Assembly (NCBI GenBank): GCA_016203825.1
Contig: JACQMA010000131.1
Location: 1 to 7,775, forward strand
Direction: 5' to 3'
Source: Deltaproteobacteria bacterium
GTDB taxonomy: Bacteria; UBA10199; 2-02-FULL-44-16
DNA length: 7,775 nt
Part shown: piece after piece, positions 1 through 6,870 of the stretch
How the letters are laid out: the number at the start of each line of letters is the position of its first letter
Numbering within the stretch: the stretch's first letter is position 1
Position numbers and translations under genes: made by a program
The notes under the pieces: generated by a model
Databases searched by the model: none
What the model saw: the letters and a program-made list of their open reading frames with translations, nothing else
What the model was told of the DNA's origin: nothing

Positions 1-1
1 A

Positions 2-415
2 CTCATGAGTGCGCTGTGGCTCATTGTCTGCCTTGCTTCGACCGCTGGCCTTTTTGCATTACTCGCTGCCCCATTCGTCGCGATTCTCCAGATTCTTGTT
101 TACGCCGGTGCGGTCATGGTCCTCTTTCTCTTTGTCATTATGCTCATCGACCTCGGCCCGTCGGGACTAAAAGCACGCGTGATTCGTTTTCGAAAAGTGA
201 TTGGCGCTTTTGCCGCTGTTTATCTTGCAGGCATTTCGTTTCTTATTCTCAGCCGCCCGATGTCGACGGGGACAGCACCCGTCATCGTCGAGATCACCCC
301 CAAAGCTATTGGCGAGCTCATGCTCACGCGCTACATGGTCCCGTTTGAAGTCGCATCCGTCCTCTTGCTTGCAGCCGTCGTGGGGGCGGTAGTCATGGGG
401 AAAAAGAAACTATGA
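2..415 (+). CDS. nuoJ: NADH-quinone oxidoreductase subunit J, 5'-truncated by window
   Basis: Membrane-arm subunit of respiratory complex I, next to the quinone-site end of the arm, thought to help couple quinone reduction to proton pumping. The 137 visible residues include the family's most conserved segment, [18 protein letters not shown], which is transmembrane helix 3 with the Tyr-Ala-Gly region where a pi-bulge occurs in known structures. The C-terminal helix follows the conserved [11 protein letters not shown] motif. The ATG at base 5 is very probably an internal Met: it lies in the stretch matching 'NPVHALLYLI' of E. coli NuoJ, the frame is open to the window edge (Leu codon at 2-4), and about 25-30 residues including the first helix are missing. 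The stop overlaps the nuoK start as ATGA (412-415). The true start lies outside the window. Confidence 0.95.
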   Translation, partial: LMSALWLIVCLASTAGLFALLAAPFVAILQILVYAGAVMVLFLFVIMLIDLGPSGLKARVIRFRKVIGAFAAVYLAGISFLILSRPMSTGTAPVIVEITPKAIGELMLTRYMVPFEVASVLLLAAVVGAVVMGKKKL

Positions 416-717
416 CCATCACCCTTCAACATTACTTAGTCTTGAGCTTGGTTCTCTTTACGATTGGCACGATCGGTGTCGTTGTGCGGCGCAATGCGCT
501 TATCATTTTTATGTCGATTGAACTCATGCTCAATGCCGTGAACATTACCTTTCTCGCCTTTTCACGCTGGCTTGGGCTCGCCGATGGCCAGATGATTGTT
601 TTCTTCGTCCTTGCCGTTGCTGCCGCAGAGGCGGCCGTGGGGTTGGGGATTGTGATCGCGGTGTTTCGGAATAAAGCAACCGTGTATGTCGATGATCTTC
701 GGTTGTTGAAAGGGTAG
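412..717 (+). CDS. nuoK: NADH-quinone oxidoreductase subunit K
   Basis: Small three-helix, MrpC-like subunit of the complex I membrane arm that forms part of the central hydrophilic proton channel. At 101 residues it is the normal family length. Both functionally important buried acidic residues are present: Glu37 in the motif [10 protein letters not shown] and Glu73 in AAAEAAVGL, corresponding to E. coli NuoK Glu36 and Glu72. The start is fixed by the ATGA overlap with nuoJ. Upstream purines (GGGGAAAAAG) give only a weak ribosome binding site, so translation is probably coupled to nuoJ. The C-terminus ends in a short charged cytoplasmic tail after the third helix. nuoL starts 3 bases after the stop. 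Confidence 0.97.
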   Translation: MTITLQHYLVLSLVLFTIGTIGVVVRRNALIIFMSIELMLNAVNITFLAFSRWLGLADGQMIVFFVLAVAAAEAAVGLGIVIAVFRNKATVYVDDLRLLKG

Positions 718-720
718 CGC

Positions 721-2730
721 ATGCTCGAGTTCGTCTATCATTATATATCCGTCCAGACGCTCGTCTGGCTGATTGTCGCCCTTCCCCTGGCGGGAGCGGT
801 GTTCAACGGGAGTTTGGCACTCATCACGGCCCATCACGGTGGGGGCAAGGATCATCACGGCCATCACCACACACCGTTTCGAACGCTCGCATCGACCGTT
901 GGTGTACTGCTTCCTTTCGCCGCCTTTGCCGCAGCGCTTCTCTGTTTTGTCACGCTGACCGGTTTTGAAGAAGGGGCCCCCTCGCTCATCACCGGTCCCC
1001 TCTCGCAGTGGACGGCCTTCCCCGGACTCACCATCGATATCGGCCTCAAGGTCGACCAACTCTCGCTCGTCATGGCCCTCGTCGTCACCGGTGTGGGCAG
1101 CCTCATCCACCTCTACTCCATAGGCTACATGAGTCATGATGATGGCGTTGTGCGCTACTTTGCTGAGCTCAACCTCTTCCTCTTCTTCATGCTCATCTTG
1201 GTGCTCGCCGATAATCTGGTTCTCATGTTCGTCGGGTGGGAGGGCGTGGGATTATGCTCTTATCTCCTGATTGGTTTTTGGTTCGAAGATCCGGCCAAGG
1301 CCAAAGCTGGAACGAAGGCCTTTGTCGTGAATCGCATCGGCGACGCCGGATTTCTACTCGGTCTCTTTTTGATTTACGGCGTCATGGCCGCAGCCGGTGC
1401 CGATCCCGCAACAGGGTATTTCAACTTTGAAACGATGTCGCGCTACGCCCCGTTCTTTCAACCGCTCGCAACGGTCATCGGACTGCTCCTGTTTGTGGGG
1501 GCATGTGGAAAATCGGCGCAGATTCCCCTCTACGTCTGGCTCCCTGATGCAATGGCGGGTCCAACCCCAGTTTCGGCGTTGATCCACGCCGCAACGATGG
1601 TGACCGCCGGCGTGTACATGGTCGTTCGTTTGAATTTTATCTACGTGCTCTCGCCCACGGCCCTCGAGGTCATCGCATATGTGGGGGCTGCAACGGCACT
1701 CTTCGCCGCCACGATGGGACTTGCCGCGACCGATATCAAAAAAATTCTCGCGTATTCGACCGTGTCGCAACTGGGCTACATGTTTTTGGCCTGTGGCCTC
1801 GGCGCATTTTCAGCCGCCATCTTTCACCTCGTCACACACGCCTTCTTCAAGGCCCTGCTCTTCATGGGCGCCGGCAGTGTTATCCATGCCCTGCACGGTG
1901 AACAGGACATCTTCAAGATGGGGGGATTAAAACCACGACTCCCCGTCACCTGTTGGACGTTCCTCATTGCGTCGTTGGCACTCGCCGGGATTGTCCCCAC
2001 CGCCGGATTTTTTTCAAAAGATGCAATCCTGTGGCACGCGTATTCCAGCGGTCACGTCGGCCTCTGGCTCGTCGGTTTTGTGAGTGCAGGACTCACCGCG
2101 TTCTACATCTTCCGCCTCGTCGGCGCCGTTTTCTTTGGCAGCACGAATCTCCCCGTCGATCAGTGGAAGCGTGTGGTCGAATCCCCCGTTTCGATGCTGA
2201 TCCCCCTCATCCTTCTCGGATTTCTTTCTGCGTTCGGCGGTCTCCTCGGTGTCCCCGAAATCCTGGGAGGGAGTGATCGCCTGGGCGAATGGTTGAGTGG
2301 CGTCGTACCACTGGTGGGTCACGCGGGTGGTGGCGCATCGCACGCCGCGGAAATCATTTTGATGGTTGTGGCCACGATCTGGGCAGCGAACTGGAGCATC
2401 TTGGGTTGGGTCATCTACACCCAGCGACGCGATTGGCCGGAGCGCATGGCCGCCCGCTTCCGATGGGTGTATCGCCTGATCGTGAACCGCTACTTTGTCG
2501 ATGAAATCTATGACCGGCTGATCGTGCGACCCTTGATCGGTGTCTCTCGCGTCTTCTTCTGGAAGACGATCGACGCAACGGCCATCGATGCCATCATGGT
2601 CCATGGCACCGCGAACACCGTTGGTGTCTGGGCGAGGGCCGTATCACTCGCACAAACCGGTGTCGTCCAACAGTACCTTCTGTATTTTCTCCTCGGCGCT
2701 GTGATCGTCGTCGTAGCGGTGGCCCTATGA
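721..2730 (+). CDS. nuoL: NADH-quinone oxidoreductase subunit L
   Basis: Distal antiporter-like proton-pumping subunit of complex I. Its 669 residues are within the normal family range. Glu174 (motif FVGWEGVGLCSYLLIG) and Lys264 (ACGKSAQIPL) match E. coli Glu144 and Lys229. Further along are His289 in the conserved SALIHAATMVTAG helix, Lys377 in HAFFKALLF, and Lys433-Asp434 in AGFFSKDA, matching E. coli Lys399-Asp400. The C-terminus has the arginine-rich NRYFVDEIYDRLIVRPL region and a long amphipathic lateral helix, then a final membrane anchor, as expected for NuoL rather than NuoM, NuoN or Mrp antiporters. One oddity is a histidine-rich hydrophilic loop (His38, 39, 45, 46, 48, 49 and 50) between the first two helices. 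AAAGGG at 709-714 with a 6-base spacer supports the ATG at 721. The end overlaps nuoM by ATGA. Confidence 0.97.
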   Translation: MLEFVYHYISVQTLVWLIVALPLAGAVFNGSLALITAHHGGGKDHHGHHHTPFRTLASTVGVLLPFAAFAAALLCFVTLTGFEEGAPSLITGPLSQWTAFPGLTIDIGLKVDQLSLVMALVVTGVGSLIHLYSIGYMSHDDGVVRYFAELNLFLFFMLILVLADNLVLMFVGWEGVGLCSYLLIGFWFEDPAKAKAGTKAFVVNRIGDAGFLLGLFLIYGVMAAAGADPATGYFNFETMSRYAPFFQPLATVIGLLLFVGACGKSAQIPLYVWLPDAMAGPTPVSALIHAATMVTAGVYMVVRLNFIYVLSPTALEVIAYVGAATALFAATMGLAATDIKKILAYSTVSQLGYMFLACGLGAFSAAIFHLVTHAFFKALLFMGAGSVIHALHGEQDIFKMGGLKPRLPVTCWTFLIASLALAGIVPTAGFFSKDAILWHAYSSGHVGLWLVGFVSAGLTAFYIFRLVGAVFFGSTNLPVDQWKRVVESPVSMLIPLILLGFLSAFGGLLGVPEILGGSDRLGEWLSGVVPLVGHAGGGASHAAEIILMVVATIWAANWSILGWVIYTQRRDWPERMAARFRWVYRLIVNRYFVDEIYDRLIVRPLIGVSRVFFWKTIDATAIDAIMVHGTANTVGVWARAVSLAQTGVVQQYLLYFLLGAVIVVVAVAL

Positions 2731-4235
2731 TGCACTGGATCCAGACACATCTGTTGACCACGATCATTTTCCTTCCCCTCGTGGGAGCCGTCATCACGAT
2801 CGCCATTCCATCGCGCTTTCGAGATGCGATTCGAATGGTCTCGCTTGTCACCACGATCGTCGTCTTCGTCCTTGCCTGGAAGGCATGGACAGCACTGACG
2901 GGTACCGGTGAATTTGAATTTTCGGAACTCCTCCCGTGGATCCCCTCGGTCGGTGTTTCGTATCACGTCGGCGTTGATGGCGTCGGGATGATCTTGATGT
3001 TCTTGTCGGCCTTCATCACCCCCCTTGCGATCCTCGGATCGTGGCAGGAGATCGATCGACGGGTAAAGGCGTTTCATGTCTTCATCTTGATCCTCGAAAC
3101 CGGCATGCTTGGCGTCTTTGCCGCCCTCGATCTCTTTCTCTTCTACATCTTCTGGGAAGTCGTGCTGATCCCGATGTACTTCATGATCGGCATCTGGGGC
3201 AGCAGTCAGCGCATTCGCGCGGCCATGAAATTCGTTCTCTACACAATGGCGGGTTCGGTCCTCATGCTTGCGGCGATTTTGTATGGGGCATGGGCAACGG
3301 GCGGATCGTTCGATCTGCTGACCTGGTATTCAAAAGGTTTTGGCCCCGTCGAACAGCTCTGGCTCTTTGCGGCGTTTGCGCTCGCCTTCGCGATCAAGGT
3401 CCCGGTCTTTCCGCTCCACACCTGGCTCCCCGATGCCCACACCGAGGCACCGACGGCCGGGAGTGTGATCCTTGCGGCGGTCCTCCTCAAGATGGGGACG
3501 TACGGATTTTATCGTTTCGCGATGCCGCTCTTTCCCCTGGCCGTCGTGAAATTCGCGCCCCTCTTTCTCGCCCTCGGCGTCATCGGTATCACGGGCTCGG
3601 CACTCGTCGCGATGGTTCAACCCGATTTGAAACGGCTCATCGCGTATTCGTCCGTGGCTCACTTGGGATTTGTCATGATCGGACTCTTCGCCCTTGAACC
3701 GCATGCCGCGGCCGGTGCCGTCCTTCAAATGGTGAATCACGGCATCTCCACCGGCGCACTCTTCTTTCTCGTCGGGATGATCTATGCGCGCCGCCACACG
3801 CGCCAGATTTCCGATTACGGTGGCATCGCGCGTACGGTCCCCATCACTACGGCGGTCTTTCTTTTCGTCACGATGTCATCGGTCGGACTCCCTGGTCTCA
3901 ATAATTTTGTCGGCGAGTTTCTGATCCTCCTCGGCACATTCCAGACGAAGACCACCCATGCCGCCATCGCCGTGATCGGGGTTGTCCTCGCCGCTCTGTA
4001 TATGTTGTGGGCTGTGCAGCGCGTTTTCTTTGGCAAGATCACGATTGAAGAAAACCGAGGGCTTCGGGATCTCACCCTGCGTGAGGCCGTCGTCCTCATT
4101 CCGCTCCTCATCATGATGGTCGTGATCGGTATCGCCCCCAAACCGTGGCTCGCCAAGATTGAGCGTTCTACGGAGAACTTTTTAGCACTCTCAAAACGAG
4201 TGGAGATGAATGTGAGTCACCATGATGCCCACTGA
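2727..4235 (+). CDS. nuoM: NADH-quinone oxidoreductase subunit M
   Basis: Middle antiporter-like proton-pumping subunit of complex I, 502 residues and about 14 helices. The pumping residues are in place: Glu144 in FYIFWEVVLIPMYFMIG (same number as in E. coli), Lys224 in AFAIKVPVFPLHTWLPDAH (E. coli Lys234), Lys255 in LLKMGTYG (E. coli Lys265), and Glu397 in NNFVGEFLIL (E. coli Glu407). The HTWLPDAHTEAP motif separates it from NuoL and NuoN. Two adjacent ATG codons (2727 and 2730) could start it. The first gives an ATGA overlap with the nuoL stop and is preferred. There is no clear Shine-Dalgarno sequence, so translation is probably coupled to nuoL. The last 14 bases overlap nuoN in another frame. 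Confidence 0.97.
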   Translation: MMHWIQTHLLTTIIFLPLVGAVITIAIPSRFRDAIRMVSLVTTIVVFVLAWKAWTALTGTGEFEFSELLPWIPSVGVSYHVGVDGVGMILMFLSAFITPLAILGSWQEIDRRVKAFHVFILILETGMLGVFAALDLFLFYIFWEVVLIPMYFMIGIWGSSQRIRAAMKFVLYTMAGSVLMLAAILYGAWATGGSFDLLTWYSKGFGPVEQLWLFAAFALAFAIKVPVFPLHTWLPDAHTEAPTAGSVILAAVLLKMGTYGFYRFAMPLFPLAVVKFAPLFLALGVIGITGSALVAMVQPDLKRLIAYSSVAHLGFVMIGLFALEPHAAAGAVLQMVNHGISTGALFFLVGMIYARRHTRQISDYGGIARTVPITTAVFLFVTMSSVGLPGLNNFVGEFLILLGTFQTKTTHAAIAVIGVVLAALYMLWAVQRVFFGKITIEENRGLRDLTLREAVVLIPLLIMMVVIGIAPKPWLAKIERSTENFLALSKRVEMNVSHHDAH

Positions 4236-5694
4236 CTGGTCGATTGTTCTGAACCTTTCGTTACCGTGGATTGTTGTTTTCGCGGCAGCAACGGTGACAC
4301 TGCTTGCATCGGCGAGTGCGCGTTTGCGCACGAGCCCCTTGGTGGCGCTCACCGCCCTCGCGGGAATCATCACGGCGTTTGTCCTCTCATGGCAACAGTG
4401 GATCAGCGGGAGCGGACCCATCATCGCAACCCTTGCGTTTGATCGTCTTTCTTCTTTTGGCTGGCTCTTGATCCTTGGCATCGCAGCCCTTACGATCCTC
4501 ATGTCGTTTTCATATCTTCAAGATCGCCACGCGGGCCATCCGGAATATTACGCTCTCCTTCTCTTCTCGGCCATCGGCATGGGTGTGCTCATCTCTGGCT
4601 ACGATTTGATCACGATTTTTATCGGACTCGAAACCATGTCGGTTGCGATCTATGCGCTGGCTGGTTTCTTTCGCGAGCGACCACAAGGCAATGAAGCGGC
4701 GCTCAAATATTTTCTGACCGGCGCCTTTGCCTCGGCGTTTCTTCTCTTCGGCATTGCCTTTCTCTTTGGAACGACGGGGACCACGGATGTCGGCATGATT
4801 GCCGCCCAGCAGAACCAGGTCCTCAGCAGCGATCTTCGTTCTTCGTTTCTCTTTGGACTCGCGATGCTCGTGATTGGATTTGGTTTCAAAGTCGCCGCCG
4901 TCCCCTTTCACGCGTGGGCACCCGACGTCTACGATGGTGCGCCGACACCGATCACCGCCTTTATGGCGACGGCGGTAAAAGTGGCTGCTTTCATTGCGTT
5001 CCTGCGGATCGCATCCGCCGTACTCGTCCTCACCGGCGTCCTTTGGGAACACCTTGCGTGGGGACTCGCCGTCGCCACGATGCTCGTCGGCAATCTCGCG
5101 GCGATCGCTCAAGACAATATCAAACGGATGCTCGCGTATTCATCCATTGCCCACGCAGGATATCTTTTGGTTGCGTTCACGGCTCTCGCCCAAGACCCGA
5201 CGGGACTATCTCGCGGTATTCTCTTTTATCTCGTCGCATACCTCTTGATGACACTTGGTGCCTTTGCCGTCGTGACCGCAACGCAAGAGACGGGAGAGGC
5301 CGCGGACATCAACCTCCTTGCGGGACTCTCCAAGCGTCGACCATGGGCCGCGGCTATGCTCGCCCTCTTTCTCTTTTCCCTCACGGGATTTCCGCCAACC
5401 ATTGGTTTTTTTGGAAAATACTACCTCTTCCTGGGCACGGTGAAGGCGGGATTCATCTGGCTCGTCGTCATTGCATTACTCAACTCAGCCATTTCGGCGT
5501 ACTATTATCTTCGCCCCATCGTCGTCATGTACTTCCACGAACCACGTGAAACCGAAGAAAAACATGCTCTTCCGTTGGCGTCACCGCTCGTGGCGGTGAT
5601 TGCCATCACGGCCATCTCGGTCTTCCTCTTTGGGTTGCTGCCGACAAACCTCTTGGCCATCGTCGAACATTCGGTTATGGCTTTTCTTCAATGA
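4222..5694 (+). CDS. nuoN: NADH-quinone oxidoreductase subunit N
   Basis: Third antiporter-like proton-pumping subunit of complex I, the one nearest NuoK; 490 residues and about 14 helices. Glu137 in IFIGLETMSVAIYALAGF matches E. coli Glu133. Lys223 in GFGFKVAAVPFHAWAPDVY matches Lys217, Lys253 in ATAVKVAAF matches Lys247, and Lys399 in PTIGFFGKYYLF matches Lys395. The HAWAPDVYDGAPTP signature is specific to NuoN. The start is either ATG 4222 or the next codon, ATG 4225; both lie inside the nuoM end. Only a poor ribosome binding site (GTGAG, 4212-4216) is visible, which suggests translational coupling. As the usual last nuo gene it is expected to close the operon, but its stop overlaps the ispD start by ATGA. 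Confidence 0.97.
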   Translation: MMPTDWSIVLNLSLPWIVVFAAATVTLLASASARLRTSPLVALTALAGIITAFVLSWQQWISGSGPIIATLAFDRLSSFGWLLILGIAALTILMSFSYLQDRHAGHPEYYALLLFSAIGMGVLISGYDLITIFIGLETMSVAIYALAGFFRERPQGNEAALKYFLTGAFASAFLLFGIAFLFGTTGTTDVGMIAAQQNQVLSSDLRSSFLFGLAMLVIGFGFKVAAVPFHAWAPDVYDGAPTPITAFMATAVKVAAFIAFLRIASAVLVLTGVLWEHLAWGLAVATMLVGNLAAIAQDNIKRMLAYSSIAHAGYLLVAFTALAQDPTGLSRGILFYLVAYLLMTLGAFAVVTATQETGEAADINLLAGLSKRRPWAAAMLALFLFSLTGFPPTIGFFGKYYLFLGTVKAGFIWLVVIALLNSAISAYYYLRPIVVMYFHEPRETEEKHALPLASPLVAVIAITAISVFLFGLLPTNLLAIVEHSVMAFLQ

Positions 5695-6404
5695 AGATTG
5701 CCGTTGTCATTCCTGCCGCCGGCATGGGTCGTCGCATGGGGACGAGTCAACCCAAGCAATATCTGGCCCTCGCGGGCCGGCCGCTTATTTGCCATACCCT
5801 TGAGCGATTCAAGACCTGTGAATCCGTCGTGGTTGTCGTTGAACCGGAACGCGTGGAATTGTTTCGTCGTGAGATTCTCGGCACACATGATTTTCCCCGC
5901 GAATGGCATGTCGTCGCCGGAGGGCCCGAGCGACAAGATTCCGTGCGCAATGGTTTGGAATACGTCCCGAATACGTGCGACGTCATCCTCGTCCACGATG
6001 GGGTTCGACCGCTCATCACTTTTGCATTGATTCAGACCGTGACGCACAAGGCGTTCGACGCGGGAGCCGCGATCGTCGCGATTCCAACGCGCGACACGAT
6101 CAAACGTGGCGTCGAAGGATTCGTGAGCGAAACCATTGACCGCACGCATCTCTGGCAGGCACAGACACCGCAAGCCTTTCGTGCTGATATTATCAAGAAG
6201 GCATTTGCCGCAGCGTACCGCGATAACTTCTCTGGCACCGATGAGGCAAGCCTTGTCGAACGGATCGGCGTTCCGATCGCACTCGTTCAAGGAAGCGATT
6301 GGAATATCAAAATCACAACACCTGAGGATCTCATCATTGCTGAGTCACTCGTAAAACAATTTCCCCTCCTTTGTAAGGAGGGGTCGGGGGAGGTAGAGCG
6401 ATGA
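5691..6404 (+). CDS. ispD: 2-C-methyl-D-erythritol 4-phosphate cytidylyltransferase
   Basis: Cytosolic enzyme of the MEP isoprenoid pathway that joins MEP and CTP to give CDP-methylerythritol and pyrophosphate. The N-terminal nucleotide-binding motif PAAGMGRRMGTSQPKQYL carries Arg15 and Lys22, matching the catalytic E. coli Arg20 and Lys27. Further along are GGPERQDSVRNGL, LVHDGVRP, the TRDTIKR region and WQAQTPQAF. Lys207 in NIKITTPEDL matches E. coli Lys213. The core ends near residue 220. Residues 225-237 (PLLCKEGSGEVER) are encoded by a GC-rich palindromic element and the ispF ribosome binding site, so the tail is probably acquired and not functional. There is no Shine-Dalgarno sequence before the ATG, which sits in an ATGA overlap with nuoN, so coupling to nuoN is likely. 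It is a stand-alone IspD, not an IspDF fusion. Confidence 0.96.
   Translation: MKIAVVIPAAGMGRRMGTSQPKQYLALAGRPLICHTLERFKTCESVVVVVEPERVELFRREILGTHDFPREWHVVAGGPERQDSVRNGLEYVPNTCDVILVHDGVRPLITFALIQTVTHKAFDAGAAIVAIPTRDTIKRGVEGFVSETIDRTHLWQAQTPQAFRADIIKKAFAAAYRDNFSGTDEASLVERIGVPIALVQGSDWNIKITTPEDLIIAESLVKQFPLLCKEGSGEVER
6363..6383 (+). repeat. GC-rich palindrome at the ispD/ispF junction (REP-like element)
   Basis: CCCCTCCTT (6363-6371) and AAGGAGGGG (6375-6383) form a perfect 9-bp inverted repeat around a 3-base TGT loop, followed by TCGGGGGAGGT (6384-6394). The pattern of a CCCCTCCTT/AAGGAGGGG hairpin followed by a G-rich GGGGAGG tail resembles short dispersed palindromes that I recall from several bacterial genomes. 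That it is a multicopy repeat here is inference, because only one copy lies in this window. It is read in frame as the end of IspD. It is not an intrinsic terminator, since no T-run follows and ispF continues. Confidence 0.6.
6386..6393 (+). promoter_or_regulatory. Strong ribosome binding site for ispF
   Basis: GGGGGAGG ends 7 bases before the ispF ATG at 6401 and is the best Shine-Dalgarno sequence in the forward cluster. A second anti-SD-like sequence, AAGGAGG at 6375-6381, lies in the 3' arm of the adjacent hairpin and is probably masked. The site fixes the ispF start. Confidence 0.8.
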
Positions 6405-6868
6405 AAGTAGGCATTGGCTACGACATCCATCGCCTTGTCCCCAACCGAAAACTCGTCCTCGGTGGCGTTGCGATTGCGTTCGAGAAAGGTCCCGACAGTC
6501 ACTCCGATGGCGATGTCCTTTTGCACGCCGTCACCGATGCGCTGCTCGGTGCGTGTGGCGCAGGTGATATCGGTCAACACTTCCCGAACACCGACGCCCG
6601 CTGGAAGAATGTCGAAAGTCGTGTTTTTGTTCAGCGGGCGATGGATTTTGTACGCGAGGCACAATGCAAAGTGGGAAATCTCGATGCGACCATTTTTGCC
6701 GATGCGCCGAAGCTTGCCCCGCATCTTTCGGCAATGAAGCGAAATCTTGCCGAATTTTTGCAAGTCGATGAATCACAGGTCAATCTCAAAGCGGGAACCA
6801 ATGAAGGCTGCGACGCCATCGGCCACGGTGACGCCATCGCCGCCCAGGTCATCGTACTCTTGGTGTAG
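6401..6868 (+). CDS. ispF: 2-C-methyl-D-erythritol 2,4-cyclodiphosphate synthase
   Basis: MEP-pathway enzyme, a homotrimer in known structures, that cyclises CDP-methylerythritol 2-phosphate with release of CMP. At 155 residues it has the normal length. The zinc ligands Asp8, His10 (GIGYDIHRL) and His42 (SDGDVLLHAVTDALLGA) are all present at the same numbers as in E. coli. The C-terminal nucleotide and catalytic region reads LKAGTNEGCDAIGHGDAIAAQ: Thr133 and Glu135 are kept, while the positions of E. coli Thr132 and Arg142 are Gly132 and His142. It follows ispD with an ATGA overlap but has its own strong ribosome binding site, so it may be made in excess of IspD. It is the last forward gene of the cluster, and its stop is 2 bases from the stop of the opposing gene. 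Confidence 0.97.
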   Translation: MKVGIGYDIHRLVPNRKLVLGGVAIAFEKGPDSHSDGDVLLHAVTDALLGACGAGDIGQHFPNTDARWKNVESRVFVQRAMDFVREAQCKVGNLDATIFADAPKLAPHLSAMKRNLAEFLQVDESQVNLKAGTNEGCDAIGHGDAIAAQVIVLLV

Positions 6869-6870
6869 TC

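Noticed and set aside
562..1137. Long minus-strand open frame opposite nuoK/nuoL, and similar ones at 2014-2604, 2508-3077, 4510-5112 and 5688-6290
   Set aside because: All lie antisense to confidently identified genes, are rich in charged low-complexity residues, and show no family motifs or convincing start signals. They are mirror frames of GC-rich coding DNA.
2006..2020. T-rich run in nuoL (and a similar run in nuoN near 5405-5412) as a possible slippery frameshift site
   Set aside because: Both runs encode the conserved Phe-Phe of the AGFFSKD and GFFGKY motifs, and the frame continues normally to full length, so there is no sign of programmed or accidental frameshift.
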